Origin: Nanobdellota archaeon
GTDB lineage: Archaea; Nanobdellota; Nanobdellia; Pacearchaeales; GW2011-AR1
NCBI GenBank assembly: GCA_030688225.1
Contig: JAUYIO010000002.1
Coordinates: 1 to 26,910 of the forward strand
Direction: 5' to 3'
Length of the DNA: 26,910 nt
The notes under the pieces are model-generated. The model searched no databases. It was not told the origin of the DNA and was given only the letters and a program-made list of their open reading frames with translations. Below, one piece after another: positions 6,907 through 14,105 of this stretch. The position numbers were made by a program, and so were the translations under genes. Every line of letters starts with the position of its first letter. The first letter of the stretch is position 1.

Positions 6907-7075
6907 TTTTTCTACCTTTTTGATAATTTAAATAAACCTCGCACGTTTCAGGCGACGTACAATCAAGTACATATGTTTCTCTTCCGTTAACACCACATTC
7001 GCCTAATGCATTTGTTTGATCCTCAAGTCTTAATTTATCACAAACCTTTAAACCAAGTCCAGTTTCTTGTTTCAT
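6884..7075 (-). CDS. Cysteine-bearing small protein inside the RNA polymerase operon, 63 aa
   Basis: Unrecognised. The ATG overlaps the rpoE1 stop (ATGA) and the 3' end overlaps spt4 by 23 bases, an arrangement that strongly suggests a translated, coupled gene. There are four cysteines at residues 12, 27, 39 and 45, with irregular spacing (C-x14-C-x11-C-x5-C), which could bind zinc or form disulfides. The tail is basic. In other archaea rpoE1 and spt4 are commonly adjacent, so an extra reading frame here is unusual. A role with RNA polymerase or the ribosome is inferred only from position. Confidence 0.7.
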   Translation of the reverse strand: MKQETGLGLKVCDKLRLEDQTNALGECGVNGRETYVLDCTSPETCEVYLNYQKGRKNDKTKSM

Positions 7076-7683
7076 TTCTTTTTCCCTCCTGTTTTTCCTT
7101 TTGCAGCTTTTTCTTCAGCTTTCAATGCTTTTTGTTCTTCTTTATTTTTCTTAATTTGATCTTCCTTAATCCATTCAATTTTTCCCAATCCTGGTTGCCT
7201 CATCGTCAATCCTATTTTTGGATCTTCACCTTTGTGACTAATTGCAACAATTCTTGCCATGCATAAATCTCCTTGCTTTAAAGTTCTTTTTGAATTTTTT
7301 CCAAGAAGAGAATTCGCCTTGCTGAAACTAACATAATCATCCATTGTTTGGCTTATATGAATCATTCCTCTCATAACACCCATATCAATAAATGCTCCGA
7401 AATTAGTTATCTCTGAGATTATTCCGAATGTTATTTCTTGAATTTCCGGCTTCCAAATTAATAACTTAAATGTTGAATTGTAATATGCAGCTCCGTCTCC
7501 AGGAATTATAACTCCTTCTCCAACTTCCAAAACACTAATCACATCAATAACTTTTCCAAGTTCCTTGTCATAGTAATCTTGATAAGTTGCCCGAAGCTGT
7601 TTTTCCACAGCATCCATTGTAGGCAATCCGAATAATCTCGGTTCTACTCTTACATAATCCTCAACTTCGCTTAAATAAAACAT
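7072..7683 (-). CDS. rpoE1: RNA polymerase subunit Rpo7 (RpoE1/Rpb7)
   Basis: Stalk subunit of archaeal RNA polymerase. The N-terminal RNP-like domain (about 1-80) begins MFYLSEVEDYVRVEP, and the S1 RNA-binding domain (about 82-160) contains GIISEITNFGAFIDMG and MIHIS. The last 35 residues are a Lys/Ala-rich extension. A TATA-like element at about 7706-7716 lies 25 bases before the ATG at 7683, making this the first gene of a five-gene operon with orf63, spt4, rps24e and rps27ae. Confidence 0.96.
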   Translation of the reverse strand: MFYLSEVEDYVRVEPRLFGLPTMDAVEKQLRATYQDYYDKELGKVIDVISVLEVGEGVIIPGDGAAYYNSTFKLLIWKPEIQEITFGIISEITNFGAFIDMGVMRGMIHISQTMDDYVSFSKANSLLGKNSKRTLKQGDLCMARIVAISHKGEDPKIGLTMRQPGLGKIEWIKEDQIKKNKEEQKALKAEEKAAKGKTGGKKK

Positions 7684-7776
7684 ATGAAAATTATAATGGA
7701 AATTGGTTTTTAAAGATTTGGGATTGATATATTGGACCTTGATAATTTATTTAAAGATATAAGATAATTCTGAAAC

Positions 7777-8289
7777 ATGGAAAATCCAAGATTCAGAGAA
7801 TCTTCTGGAGAGATTCAGCTTATTTACGAAGAGCCTGCAAGAGATTGAAGTATCAAGAGAATTACTGAAAAAATTCCTGAGAGGATAATTAAAAAAGGAG
7901 AAAAAGCAATCCAGGAATATTCCTCAAAAATTATTAAGAGATACCAGGAAAGATGGAGAAAGAGAGAGAATAAAGAAGACGAAATAAGAGAAAATCCTAT
8001 TCCTATTCAAACAAAATATAAAAGAACTTTTCTTGAAGGGAGAATAGTTGAAGCGACTTCGCGTTATATAAAAGTAGAATTAGTAAATCCTGTGAAAAGG
8101 GAAGAAGTTATTAATTTTGGATTCGCTTCTGCTATGAATGGGAAATCTGTTTTTAACAAGAACTGTGAAATTTCAAAAGCAGGTTATAAAGGGGCTTATG
8201 AAGCTCTCAGAAGAGCTTATGAAAATGCCTTGAACAAACCAAAAAAAGATTTGGTTGAAAAATTGAATAAAAATAATGTTTCTAAATAA
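7777..8289 (+). pseudogene. Gene interrupted by one in-frame TGA (about 170 codons)
   Basis: An ATG at 7777, 25 bases after a TATA box (TATTTAAAGA, about 7748-7757), opens a frame that runs 23 codons to a TGA at 7846-7848. The same frame then continues open to 8286 with normal-looking codon use. No ATG, GTG or TTG occurs between the TGA and a GTG at 8092. The downstream part is helical and very basic at first (KIIKRYQERWRKRE), then a more folded region (about FLEGRIVEATSRYIKVELVN), with no family recognised. Explanations are a recent nonsense mutation (TGG to TGA fits), a sequencing error, or read-through. TGA and TAG both serve as ordinary stops elsewhere here. The 3' end overlaps the convergent PIN gene by 8 bases. 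Confidence 0.55.
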
Positions 8290-8647
8290 TCTCCAACTTC
8301 TTTTTTCCACGAATAATTAGTTTTCTATTCTTTATTTTTTCCTGTATTCCTTTGTCAAGTGTTGCAATAACAACCTCTGGATTTTTTCTTGCAAATTTAA
8401 TTATTCCTCTATCTGTTTTTTTGTCTTTTAAATCAACTCTTTTGAAATCACTTTCATTTATTAATTTTAGAGATAATGCAGAAAAATAATCTGCCTTTGT
8501 TCTGTCTCTATGTTCAAGCATTTTCAGTTCATTCACAACTTGGTCAGGAAGGATAATCTTTAATCCTTTGTCTTGAATTTCATCTACGAAATCTATTTTC
8601 TGTTTTAAACATGTCAATACAAAGTTAGTGTCAAGTAATACTTTCAT
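8282..8647 (-). CDS. PIN-domain ribonuclease (Fcf1/VapC-like)
   Basis: A PIN-domain protein, a Mg-dependent single-strand ribonuclease fold. The acidic residues expected in the active site are visible: Asp6 (LLDTNFVL), Glu40 (VVNELKML), Asp79 (KTDRGI) and Asp98 (ATLDKGI). It resembles archaeal Fcf1-type PIN proteins thought to act in rRNA processing as much as VapC toxins. No antitoxin gene lies next to it on the same strand, so an RNA-processing role is the better guess. It converges on the interrupted gene with an 8-base overlap. Confidence 0.8.
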   Translation of the reverse strand: MKVLLDTNFVLTCLKQKIDFVDEIQDKGLKIILPDQVVNELKMLEHRDRTKADYFSALSLKLINESDFKRVDLKDKKTDRGIIKFARKNPEVVIATLDKGIQEKIKNRKLIIRGKKKLEII

Positions 8648-8665
8648 AAATTAAAAAGAATATTA

Positions 8666-8676
8666 ACCTTTAAATA
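8666..8676 (+). promoter_or_regulatory. TATA box of tRNA-Trp
   Basis: ACCTTTAAATAATC-like sequence about 25-30 bases before the first base of the tRNA, the standard archaeal distance. Confidence 0.5.
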
Positions 8677-8699
8677 ATCTTTTTTTGTTTATATTTCAA

Positions 8700-8786
8700 G
8701 GGTGCGTAGGCTAATGGTAAACTGAGTGGCTCCAGCGTAATACACGGAGATCCCACTATTTGGGGGTTCGATTCCCTCCGTACCCA
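8700..8786 (+). tRNA. trnW: tRNA-Trp (CCA) with a 16-base intron
   Basis: Acceptor stem GGGTGCG pairs with CGTACCC (one G-U), with discriminator A at 8786. The anticodon stem is AGTGG (8725-8729) with CCACT (8753-8757), and the T arm is GGGGG-TTCGATT-CCCTC. The anticodon CCA is at 8732-8734. The apparent anticodon loop is 23 bases, reduced to 7 (CTCCAGC) by removing 8736-8751. A bulge-helix-bulge is visible: CTCC pairs with GGAG as a 4-bp central helix between 3-base bulges AGC and ATC, as the archaeal splicing endonuclease requires. The D stem is weak. Introns after position 37 are common in archaeal tRNA-Trp. Confidence 0.9.
8736..8751 (+). other. tRNA-Trp intron (16 bases)
   Basis: CGTAATACACGGAGAT lies between positions 37 and 38 of tRNA-Trp. 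Its ends fall in the two 3-base bulges of a bulge-helix-bulge motif. At 16 bases it is too short to host a C/D guide RNA of the kind found in the longer tRNA-Trp introns of some euryarchaea. Confidence 0.8.
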
Positions 8787-8787
8787 T
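8770..8787 (+). repeat. tRNA-Trp 3' end, copy 1 of an 18-base direct repeat
   Basis: GATTCCCTCCGTACCCAT covers the T loop to the discriminator of tRNA-Trp and recurs exactly at 8873-8890. Duplication of a tRNA 3' end is the usual mark of a tyrosine-recombinase attachment site. Confidence 0.6.
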
Positions 8788-8840
8788 ATTGAGGAATCGA
8801 AATAAATTAGTTTAAAGGAAATATTCAAATAAGGAGAGAG

Positions 8841-8869
8841 CGCGAGAGAACCTTTGGTTCTATCTCGCG
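8841..8869 (+). other. Perfect-stem hairpin between the two tRNA-Trp 3' ends
   Basis: CGCGAGA (8841-8847) pairs with TCTCGCG (8863-8869), and GAACC (8848-8852) pairs with GGTTC (8856-8860) around a TTT loop; only TA is unpaired on one side. It could act as an RNA processing or termination signal, or be a remnant of whatever inserted here. Confidence 0.5.
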
Positions 8870-8872
8870 TGA

Positions 8873-8890
8873 GATTCCCTCCGTACCCAT
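8873..8890 (+). repeat. Duplicated tRNA-Trp 3' end, copy 2
   Basis: Exact second copy of GATTCCCTCCGTACCCAT, 103 bases downstream of the first, without the rest of a tRNA. The intervening 85 bases hold no gene. Confidence 0.6.
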
Positions 8891-8948
8891 TTTCATTTAT
8901 TTCTCTCTCTCGTTAGTTTTTTAAACAAAAAAGGATTCTCTGCATTAA

Positions 8949-9029
8949 GCCCGCATCGCATAGTGGTATTGCACAAGATTGGAAATCTTGGTCCTCCGGG
9001 ACCCGCAGGTTCGATTCCTGCTGCGGGCG
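8949..9029 (+). tRNA. trnS: tRNA-Ser (GGA)
   Basis: Acceptor stem GCCCGCA with TGCGGGC and discriminator G at 9029. D arm GCA/TGC; anticodon stem CAAGA with TCTTG, and loop TTGGAAA giving anticodon GGA at 8981-8983. A long variable arm (GTCC/GGAC, 8991-9003) marks a class II tRNA. T arm GCAGG-TTCGATT-CCTGC. A TATA-like TTTTTAAAC near 8917 is at the right distance, and a T run (9030-9036) follows as a terminator. Confidence 0.95.
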
Positions 9030-9036
9030 TTTTTTA
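9030..9036 (+). terminator. T-run terminator after tRNA-Ser
   Basis: Six T residues directly follow the tRNA-Ser 3' end, a typical archaeal terminator for a short RNA gene. Confidence 0.5.
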
Positions 9037-9107
9037 TGAAACCGAAAAATTCTGCGAGGAGTTCCTCCATCAAAAACTTTTAAAAACTTTTGTGCTATGA
9101 ATTTACT

Positions 9108-9347
9108 ATGCAAAAAAATTTTAAACCAATAACAAAAGAAACAATTATCAATGAAATAGTTGAAAAATACCCTGAAACAATTGTAGTTCTAATGGGTTAC
9201 GGGCTTCATTGTGTTGGTTGTCATTTTTCAGGATTTGATACTCTTGAATCAGGAGCAAAAATTCACGGAATGGACAATGAAACAATAGAAATGATGCTAA
9301 AAGATTTGAATGAAATTGTGAAACAAAATAAAAAATTGAATTCCTAA
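9108..9347 (+). CDS. DUF1858-type small redox protein
   Basis: A one-domain protein of the DUF1858 type (related to the hybrid-cluster-associated redox disulfide domain and the ScdA N-terminus). The conserved core is ETIVVLMGYGLHCVGCHFSG, containing a Cys-Val-Gly-Cys pair, followed by a helix typical of the family. It may bind metal or undergo thiol-disulfide exchange; the precise role is not established. I chose the ATG at 9108, about 25 bases after the TATA-like ACTTTTAAAAAC (9077-9088), rather than the earlier TTG at 9090. Its TAA overlaps the convergent dph2 stop. Confidence 0.85.
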   Translation: MQKNFKPITKETIINEIVEKYPETIVVLMGYGLHCVGCHFSGFDTLESGAKIHGMDNETIEMMLKDLNEIVKQNKKLNS

Positions 9348-10330
9348 ACAATCCCTTCTTCTAAAAGTTCTTCCCAAGATTTTAATCCTAATGCGACAAG
9401 CGCTTCTTTGAATGTTAATATCGGCTTACCATATTTTGCAAAATCGTCTATCGCAATTCTAGGACAAGCCAATTCTATAAATGCGTCAATATGATAAAAA
9501 TTCATAATTTTATCAGTGGTTAATTCATTCATGGTAATCAAAATAACATTTTTCCCTTGCTGTTTAAATTTATCAATTAAAAACTTTGGAGCTCCAAATC
9601 TTTGTCCTGGTTTTATCTCAATTATTACTCCGACGTTATCTGCCTCTTTTAATTTTTCAATTGAAATTGCTCTCTGTTTGATTATCTTTTCTTTTATCCC
9701 TTTCATCTCGCGAACATCGTCGTTATAAACATCAATTAAAATAACTGGTTTATCAACAGATAAGCAAGCTCCCATAGAATGAAACTGATTTCCAATAATC
9801 ACAAAGCAATCAACATTACCTTGAATATTTTTTAATCCTCTGTATTCACATCCAACCACATGCCCATCATAAGCAGCATGTCCTATTTTGCTTGAGAGGA
9901 AAATCTTCTTCCCATTATCTTCATAAAACTTTTTTATTTTTTCAATATCATGTCTATGCTGAATTGAATAACTCAATCCAATTCTCTTGAATTTTTTAAG
10001 TTTCAACAAAGATTTTTTCAATAATTTCTCAAAGTCAAGTTCATCTTTTACCTCAATGTACAAGATAGGGAATTTAGAATCAATAAATTTCGCATGTCCA
10101 AAATGAACAATCAAATCAACGTTTAGAGCTTCTGCTTCCTGAACTGCAATAGAACATCCTCCCCAAGCTGTCTCCCCGGAAAAAATAGTCTCAATTCCTA
10201 AACTTTCAATTTCTTTTGCAATTTCCATAGCATTTTGTTTTATACCTTCTGGCAACTGAACCAAAACTCTCTTCGGTTTTATTCTCTTTAAGTCTCTTGT
10301 TAATTTATCAAGTTCAAAATTTAATACCAT
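9344..10330 (-). CDS. dph2: Diphthamide synthase subunit Dph2 (radical [4Fe-4S] enzyme)
   Basis: The first enzyme of diphthamide synthesis. It uses a [4Fe-4S] cluster to cleave S-adenosylmethionine and transfers the 3-amino-3-carboxypropyl group to a histidine of elongation factor 2. The three cluster cysteines are seen at Cys59 (AWGGCSIAV), Cys161 (HVVGCEYRG) and Cys289 (IELACPRIA), matching the spacing known from the archaeal enzyme (59/163/287 in Pyrococcus horikoshii). Length 328 aa is normal. It is the last gene of the nrdR-nrdJ-Nudix-dph2 group, 38 bases after the Nudix gene, and ends with TAG. The later-step ligase candidate dph6 is at 3386-4054; the methyltransferase Dph5 is not in the window. 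Confidence 0.95.
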   Translation of the reverse strand: MVLNFELDKLTRDLKRIKPKRVLVQLPEGIKQNAMEIAKEIESLGIETIFSGETAWGGCSIAVQEAEALNVDLIVHFGHAKFIDSKFPILYIEVKDELDFEKLLKKSLLKLKKFKRIGLSYSIQHRHDIEKIKKFYEDNGKKIFLSSKIGHAAYDGHVVGCEYRGLKNIQGNVDCFVIIGNQFHSMGACLSVDKPVILIDVYNDDVREMKGIKEKIIKQRAISIEKLKEADNVGVIIEIKPGQRFGAPKFLIDKFKQQGKNVILITMNELTTDKIMNFYHIDAFIELACPRIAIDDFAKYGKPILTFKEALVALGLKSWEELLEEGIV

Positions 10331-10368
10331 AAAAATCTAGAATTAAATGCAGTTATATGCTTTTTGGT

Positions 10369-11028
10369 TTATTGTAAGAATCTCTTTAGAGGTTCAACAG
10401 CAATTCTAGACCATGTTTCAACATCACATTCTTGAGAATTACAAATTTCTTCCAATTCTCTTAGAGAAATCATATGTCCTGAACCCATTTCGTTATCTTT
10501 TGGTTTTGCATATCCTTTTATTTCAACTAAATACAAAATTCCAAAATGAACTTTTCCCACGTCATTTGTATCGTCATTAATATATCCAAGATTTCTCATT
10601 CCTAAAGTTTCCCCCTCAATAATAATTTCCTCTGTTAATTCTCTTAATCTGCTTTCCCTAATAGGATTTTCAACTCCGTCACAGGGTTCAACATGCCCGC
10701 CAACTCCCCAAGACCATTTTCCCTGCAATCTTTTCTCTGTATAATGTTCATCTTTTGAAGATCTTTGATACGCAAAGACTTTTTTGGTTTCAGGATTCAC
10801 AACAAGCATATATCCTATTGGTTGTTTATGATTAAAATCAAGTTCAGAATTTCCTTCAGGATGATTTGCAGGTTCTAGCGTTGAACCTCTTCTCATTATT
10901 TTTAAATTTTTTAATATTGATAACTCGTAATCTGTTTTTTCAGCTTCCTTAAATCCTTGAAAATAGTTTCCATTTGAGAATAAAATTTTATTTTCAACAA
11001 CAATTATCTTTTGATCAGCTTTAGACAT
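10369..11028 (-). CDS. Nudix hydrolase
   Basis: A Nudix-fold protein, which typically hydrolyses a nucleoside diphosphate linked to another moiety. The Nudix box is visible from GVGGHVEPCDG to RELTEEI, with the catalytic-type residues in RELTEE (about 129-134). An N-terminal strand-rich domain of about 70 residues precedes it, and the start of the Nudix fold (IGYMLVVNPETKKVFAYQRS) is typical of the family. It begins 13 bases after nrdJ, so it may be co-transcribed with the ribonucleotide reductase and act on nucleotides, but the substrate cannot be read from sequence. Confidence 0.85.
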   Translation of the reverse strand: MSKADQKIIVVENKILFSNGNYFQGFKEAEKTDYELSILKNLKIMRRGSTLEPANHPEGNSELDFNHKQPIGYMLVVNPETKKVFAYQRSSKDEHYTEKRLQGKWSWGVGGHVEPCDGVENPIRESRLRELTEEIIIEGETLGMRNLGYINDDTNDVGKVHFGILYLVEIKGYAKPKDNEMGSGHMISLRELEEICNSQECDVETWSRIAVEPLKRFLQ

Positions 11029-11041
11029 TTTATTTTAATTT

Positions 11042-13180
11042 TCATTTTCTCTTTTTAGTTTTTCTAGATTTTAAAGATTTATCTTCTCTAAGAGTAGTTT
11101 CAAGATTAATCTCACACACATCATTATTGCAGAATTTTTCAGGAACAATATCTTCATCTCCTCTCCTTACATCTGAAAAATCTGGTTCTGATAAGTTTTT
11201 AATTCTTTCAAAATATTGTTCTTTTGTAATTGGTTCGTAAGGTAATTGTTCATATGCATCATCTTTGCTTGGCAACATACTTATTCCCTTTAGCCTATAC
11301 TGAAAATAATCTAATGCTCTTGATATTTGATGTCCTTCTGTATCTGGATCAAATTTTATTGTACAACTAACCTGGTTATCTGCCCAATGTTCTTGCATGA
11401 AAGCTGCAAGTGAAAGCTGTTCCCACATTGAAACTTCTTTTTCACTCCTTATTCCTTTTCCAATATGTATCGGAAATTCTACAAGAGTTGAGCTTTTATC
11501 ATATTTTGCATCTTCTAAAACAAATCCTGCTTTTTTTAAAGGTTCAATTAATTCACTATTTTTTGCAAGAGTCACTCTTCTAAGATAATATTCAGATGCA
11601 GGATAATGGACCCCAGGTGTTGCACCTGCCAATAAACTAACAGTTCCAGAAGGCTTTACAGAGGTTGTTTTTATTGAACGAGGAATTGTAAGCCAATCAC
11701 TATAAATTTCATCATAATGTTGGACAACATCATATCCTTCTCTCAACCAATCTTTAAGTTCCCCAATTCCTCTCTCATTAATGAATTGGGCAATTCCGCT
11801 TACAGAACAACCTATCCTTCTATTTCTCAATAAAACTCTATTTGTTTCCTGCCAATGAGTTTCACCAAGAGTAACTGTTTTTGCGAACATATAGGCAAAT
11901 TTTAAAGTTCTCAAGAAATCTTCTTTATTTTTATGTCTGTTTAAAGGATTTTCAACTAAATCACATAGTTCATAACTTTCAAGACTTTGTTCAAGACAAG
12001 GATTTCCTCCTTTTGCTTTTTTATCTTTATAGTTTGCAGGATCACCCATTCTTCCATATGCTCTCATATTTTCCAACCAAGCTAATCCTGGTTCTCCATT
12101 TATTCTTATTCTTTCTGCAACTTCATCATAATTCATTCCAAGTTCTGCAAAAATAGAATTATTACTAGTCCATCCGTAATCTTTTCTTTCAGGATTTCTT
12201 TCATAATTTTTCAAATCTAAAAATTCTTCAGAATTTGGATCTCCAAAAGCTATTTCTGCAGTTCTTCTAACATTTCCTGCTACAACGCATTTACCGATTA
12301 AATTTTCTAAATCAACTATTGCAGTTGCAGTTATAGGTCTATTTCTTTCTCTATCTAAAACTCTTGAAATATTCTCGTGCAATTCTTGAAGTGGTTCTGG
12401 GCCAGAACTTTTTCCACCAAATCCTTTTATCAATTTTCCAGCAGGCCTTATATTTTCGTAAGAAAAGTTTATAGGACTTATTCCTAAAAAATAACTTTGA
12501 ATTTGCCTTCTTACACTTTCTACCCATCCTTCTCTTGTGTCCGGAATAACGAAATGTTCTGCATCCCTTCGGTAATCAGGGCCTTTTACTATCAGTGTTC
12601 CAGCACCTTTAGTGTCAAATCCAACTCCAACTCCAAGCATTGACATATCCATTAAAAAAGTAAAAGGCAAATCCAAATCGTTCTTTAAATTCTCAGTTGA
12701 AACAAAAGCACAATTATTCAATGCTGCATATAATCCTCTTTCTTCTGTAATCTCAGAACCCATCGCCCAAATTCCTCTTCCAGGAGGTAAGAATTTCATA
12801 TTGAATATTTTATCATACATTTCCTGAGCACTTTCTTGAGCCTTGTAATCACTCCACTCTAAACCCCTATCAAGAATCCATCTTTTTTGCATGTTATATG
12901 TTCCATTAACAACTCTTTCAACAGTATCATGCCACTTCTCATTTCCATTACTTGGTTTAACTCTTGAATAAGTTCTCATGTAAGTTAATTCCCCTAAACC
13001 ATTGAATCCAAATTCAGGTTTTATTTTTCCATACTTTGCAACAAAAGAATCTTCCAGTCTAAAATATTCATAGGAAGAGTCATGAAGTCTTTCAATTATT
13101 CTTTTTTGAACAGAACTTAAATATTTGTTTTCAGAAATTTCTTTTCGCCAATCCCAACTTTTATCCCATTCCCAAACCAT
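11042..13180 (-). CDS. nrdJ: Adenosylcobalamin-dependent ribonucleoside-triphosphate reductase (class II, monomeric)
   Basis: Makes deoxynucleotides from ribonucleoside triphosphates with a cobalamin-generated thiyl radical. The enzyme resembles the monomeric Lactobacillus leichmannii type (739 aa; here 712). Active-site residues are clear: Cys157 (NNCAFVST), the thiyl Cys395 and Glu397 in NPCLEQ, and the partner Cys406, the same 11-residue spacing as C408/C419. The C-terminal redox shuttle CNNDVC (about 684-689) has the CX4C pattern, followed by a basic tail. It follows nrdR with no gap, indicating an operon under NrdR. It needs vitamin B12, for which no synthesis or uptake gene is seen here. 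Confidence 0.95.
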   Translation of the reverse strand: MVWEWDKSWDWRKEISENKYLSSVQKRIIERLHDSSYEYFRLEDSFVAKYGKIKPEFGFNGLGELTYMRTYSRVKPSNGNEKWHDTVERVVNGTYNMQKRWILDRGLEWSDYKAQESAQEMYDKIFNMKFLPPGRGIWAMGSEITEERGLYAALNNCAFVSTENLKNDLDLPFTFLMDMSMLGVGVGFDTKGAGTLIVKGPDYRRDAEHFVIPDTREGWVESVRRQIQSYFLGISPINFSYENIRPAGKLIKGFGGKSSGPEPLQELHENISRVLDRERNRPITATAIVDLENLIGKCVVAGNVRRTAEIAFGDPNSEEFLDLKNYERNPERKDYGWTSNNSIFAELGMNYDEVAERIRINGEPGLAWLENMRAYGRMGDPANYKDKKAKGGNPCLEQSLESYELCDLVENPLNRHKNKEDFLRTLKFAYMFAKTVTLGETHWQETNRVLLRNRRIGCSVSGIAQFINERGIGELKDWLREGYDVVQHYDEIYSDWLTIPRSIKTTSVKPSGTVSLLAGATPGVHYPASEYYLRRVTLAKNSELIEPLKKAGFVLEDAKYDKSSTLVEFPIHIGKGIRSEKEVSMWEQLSLAAFMQEHWADNQVSCTIKFDPDTEGHQISRALDYFQYRLKGISMLPSKDDAYEQLPYEPITKEQYFERIKNLSEPDFSDVRRGDEDIVPEKFCNNDVCEINLETTLREDKSLKSRKTKKRK

Positions 13181-13618
13181 TTACCTCAACCCCTTAATTT
13201 CTTTTTTAAAATCTTTGATGTCTTGAAAATTTTCATAAACAGACGCGAATCTTATGTAAGCAACATTGTCAATTTTTTTCAGATTTCTCATGACTAATTC
13301 ACCAATAAAAGAACTCTTCACCTCTTTACCCCTCTTTCTTAAATTTTCCTCAATTTGGTTTATCATCCTATCAATTTTTTCTTTGGAAACAGGACGCTTT
13401 TCCAATGCCCTCTCAATACCCTGCTTCAGTTTATTTATATCAAATTTTTCTCTTCGTCCATCTTTCTTTGCAACATAAAAGTCTTCCCTTTCAATCTCTT
13501 CGTATGTTGTAAATCTTCTTTTACATTTCAGGCATTCCCGCCTTCTTCGTATTTTCCCTTCTGAATCTCTCTTGTTCGTAACTTTAGTTCCAGAATGGGA
13601 ACAAAATGGACACCTCAT
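13181..13618 (-). CDS. nrdR: Transcriptional repressor NrdR
   Basis: The nucleotide-sensing repressor of ribonucleotide reductase genes. It has an N-terminal zinc ribbon with Cys3, Cys6, Cys29 and Cys32 (MRCPFCSHSG, ECLKCKRRFTTYE) and an ATP-cone domain (about 48-138, beginning VAKKDGRREKFDINKL). I chose the ATG at 13618, which gives the standard MRCPFC start and 145 aa; the frame is open further upstream, but that part would overlap the operator region. It is directly followed by nrdJ. A palindromic region 6-52 bases upstream probably allows self-repression. NrdR is mainly bacterial, so transfer is likely (inference). Confidence 0.95.
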   Translation of the reverse strand: MRCPFCSHSGTKVTNKRDSEGKIRRRRECLKCKRRFTTYEEIEREDFYVAKKDGRREKFDINKLKQGIERALEKRPVSKEKIDRMINQIEENLRKRGKEVKSSFIGELVMRNLKKIDNVAYIRFASVYENFQDIKDFKKEIKGLR

Positions 13619-13621
13619 TAT

Positions 13622-13670
13622 GATACAACATCTTGTACTTGAGTATTGGTTAATACTCAACAAGTTGTAT
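13622..13670 (-). promoter_or_regulatory. Candidate NrdR operator (two imperfect boxes)
   Basis: Between the nrdR start and its TATA box (TATTTAAA, 13695-13702) lies nested dyad symmetry. Box 1 is TACAA-CATC-TTGTA (13624-13637). Box 2 is ATAC...GTAT around 13653-13670, containing ACAA-G-TTGT. Their centres are about 31-33 bp apart, close to three helical turns, the spacing typical of paired NrdR boxes. A 9-bp inverted repeat TTGAGTATT/AATACTCAA joins them. The match to the bacterial box consensus is partial, but position and architecture fit. Confidence 0.55.
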
Positions 13671-13777
13671 TTATTAAGTTTTAAGAACAACTCTTATTTA
13701 AACTTTTATAATCATCTGAAAGTGGTTTCTATACAAAGTTTAGGAACTTTTAAAAAGAATAATCTCTTTAAGTCATC

Positions 13778-14035
13778 ATGGCAAGTTATTTATCAGGAAT
13801 ATCTACAGAGCTTGGAATTTCTTTATGGTTATTAACAATAATTTTAATCTGGTCTTTTGTTTGGAAACTTCTTGCTTTGTGGAAATCTGCAAGAAAAGGA
13901 CAAAAAGTTTGGTTTGTAATTCTTGCATTAATCAACACAGTTGGTATCTTGGAAATTTTATACATTTATGTTTTTTCCAAAATAGGAGAAAGAAAAACTG
14001 TATCTAAAAAAGTTAGGAAAAAGAAAAAGAGATAA
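13778..14035 (+). CDS. DUF5652-like small membrane protein, 85 aa
   Basis: A two-helix membrane protein resembling the DUF5652 family found in small-genome archaea and bacteria. The signature is WKLLALWKSARKGQKVWFVILALINTVGILEI shortened here to its key parts: LALWKSARKGQ between the helices and NTVGILEILYIY in the second. The C-terminus is a run of Lys/Arg residues. A TATA-like sequence at about 13746-13755 precedes the ATG. Function of the family is unknown. Confidence 0.75.
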   Translation: MASYLSGISTELGISLWLLTIILIWSFVWKLLALWKSARKGQKVWFVILALINTVGILEILYIYVFSKIGERKTVSKKVRKKKKR

Positions 14036-14105
14036 CTTTCTCAATAACTTCAATCCTGTTTGAACTCTTCGCTTTATTTATAAATATCAAATTTCTAATT
14101 TAATT

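Noticed and set aside
7846..7848. TGA as selenocysteine or Trp codon.
   Set aside because: TGA ends other genes here and no SECIS-like hairpin was found; listed as an interrupted gene instead.
8282..8647. Toxin-antitoxin system around the PIN-domain gene.
   Set aside because: The neighbour is convergent and interrupted, and no antitoxin-like gene is adjacent on the same strand.
8913..9113. Minus-strand open frame across tRNA-Ser.
   Set aside because: It is the antisense of a clear tRNA gene and has no promoter or family resemblance.
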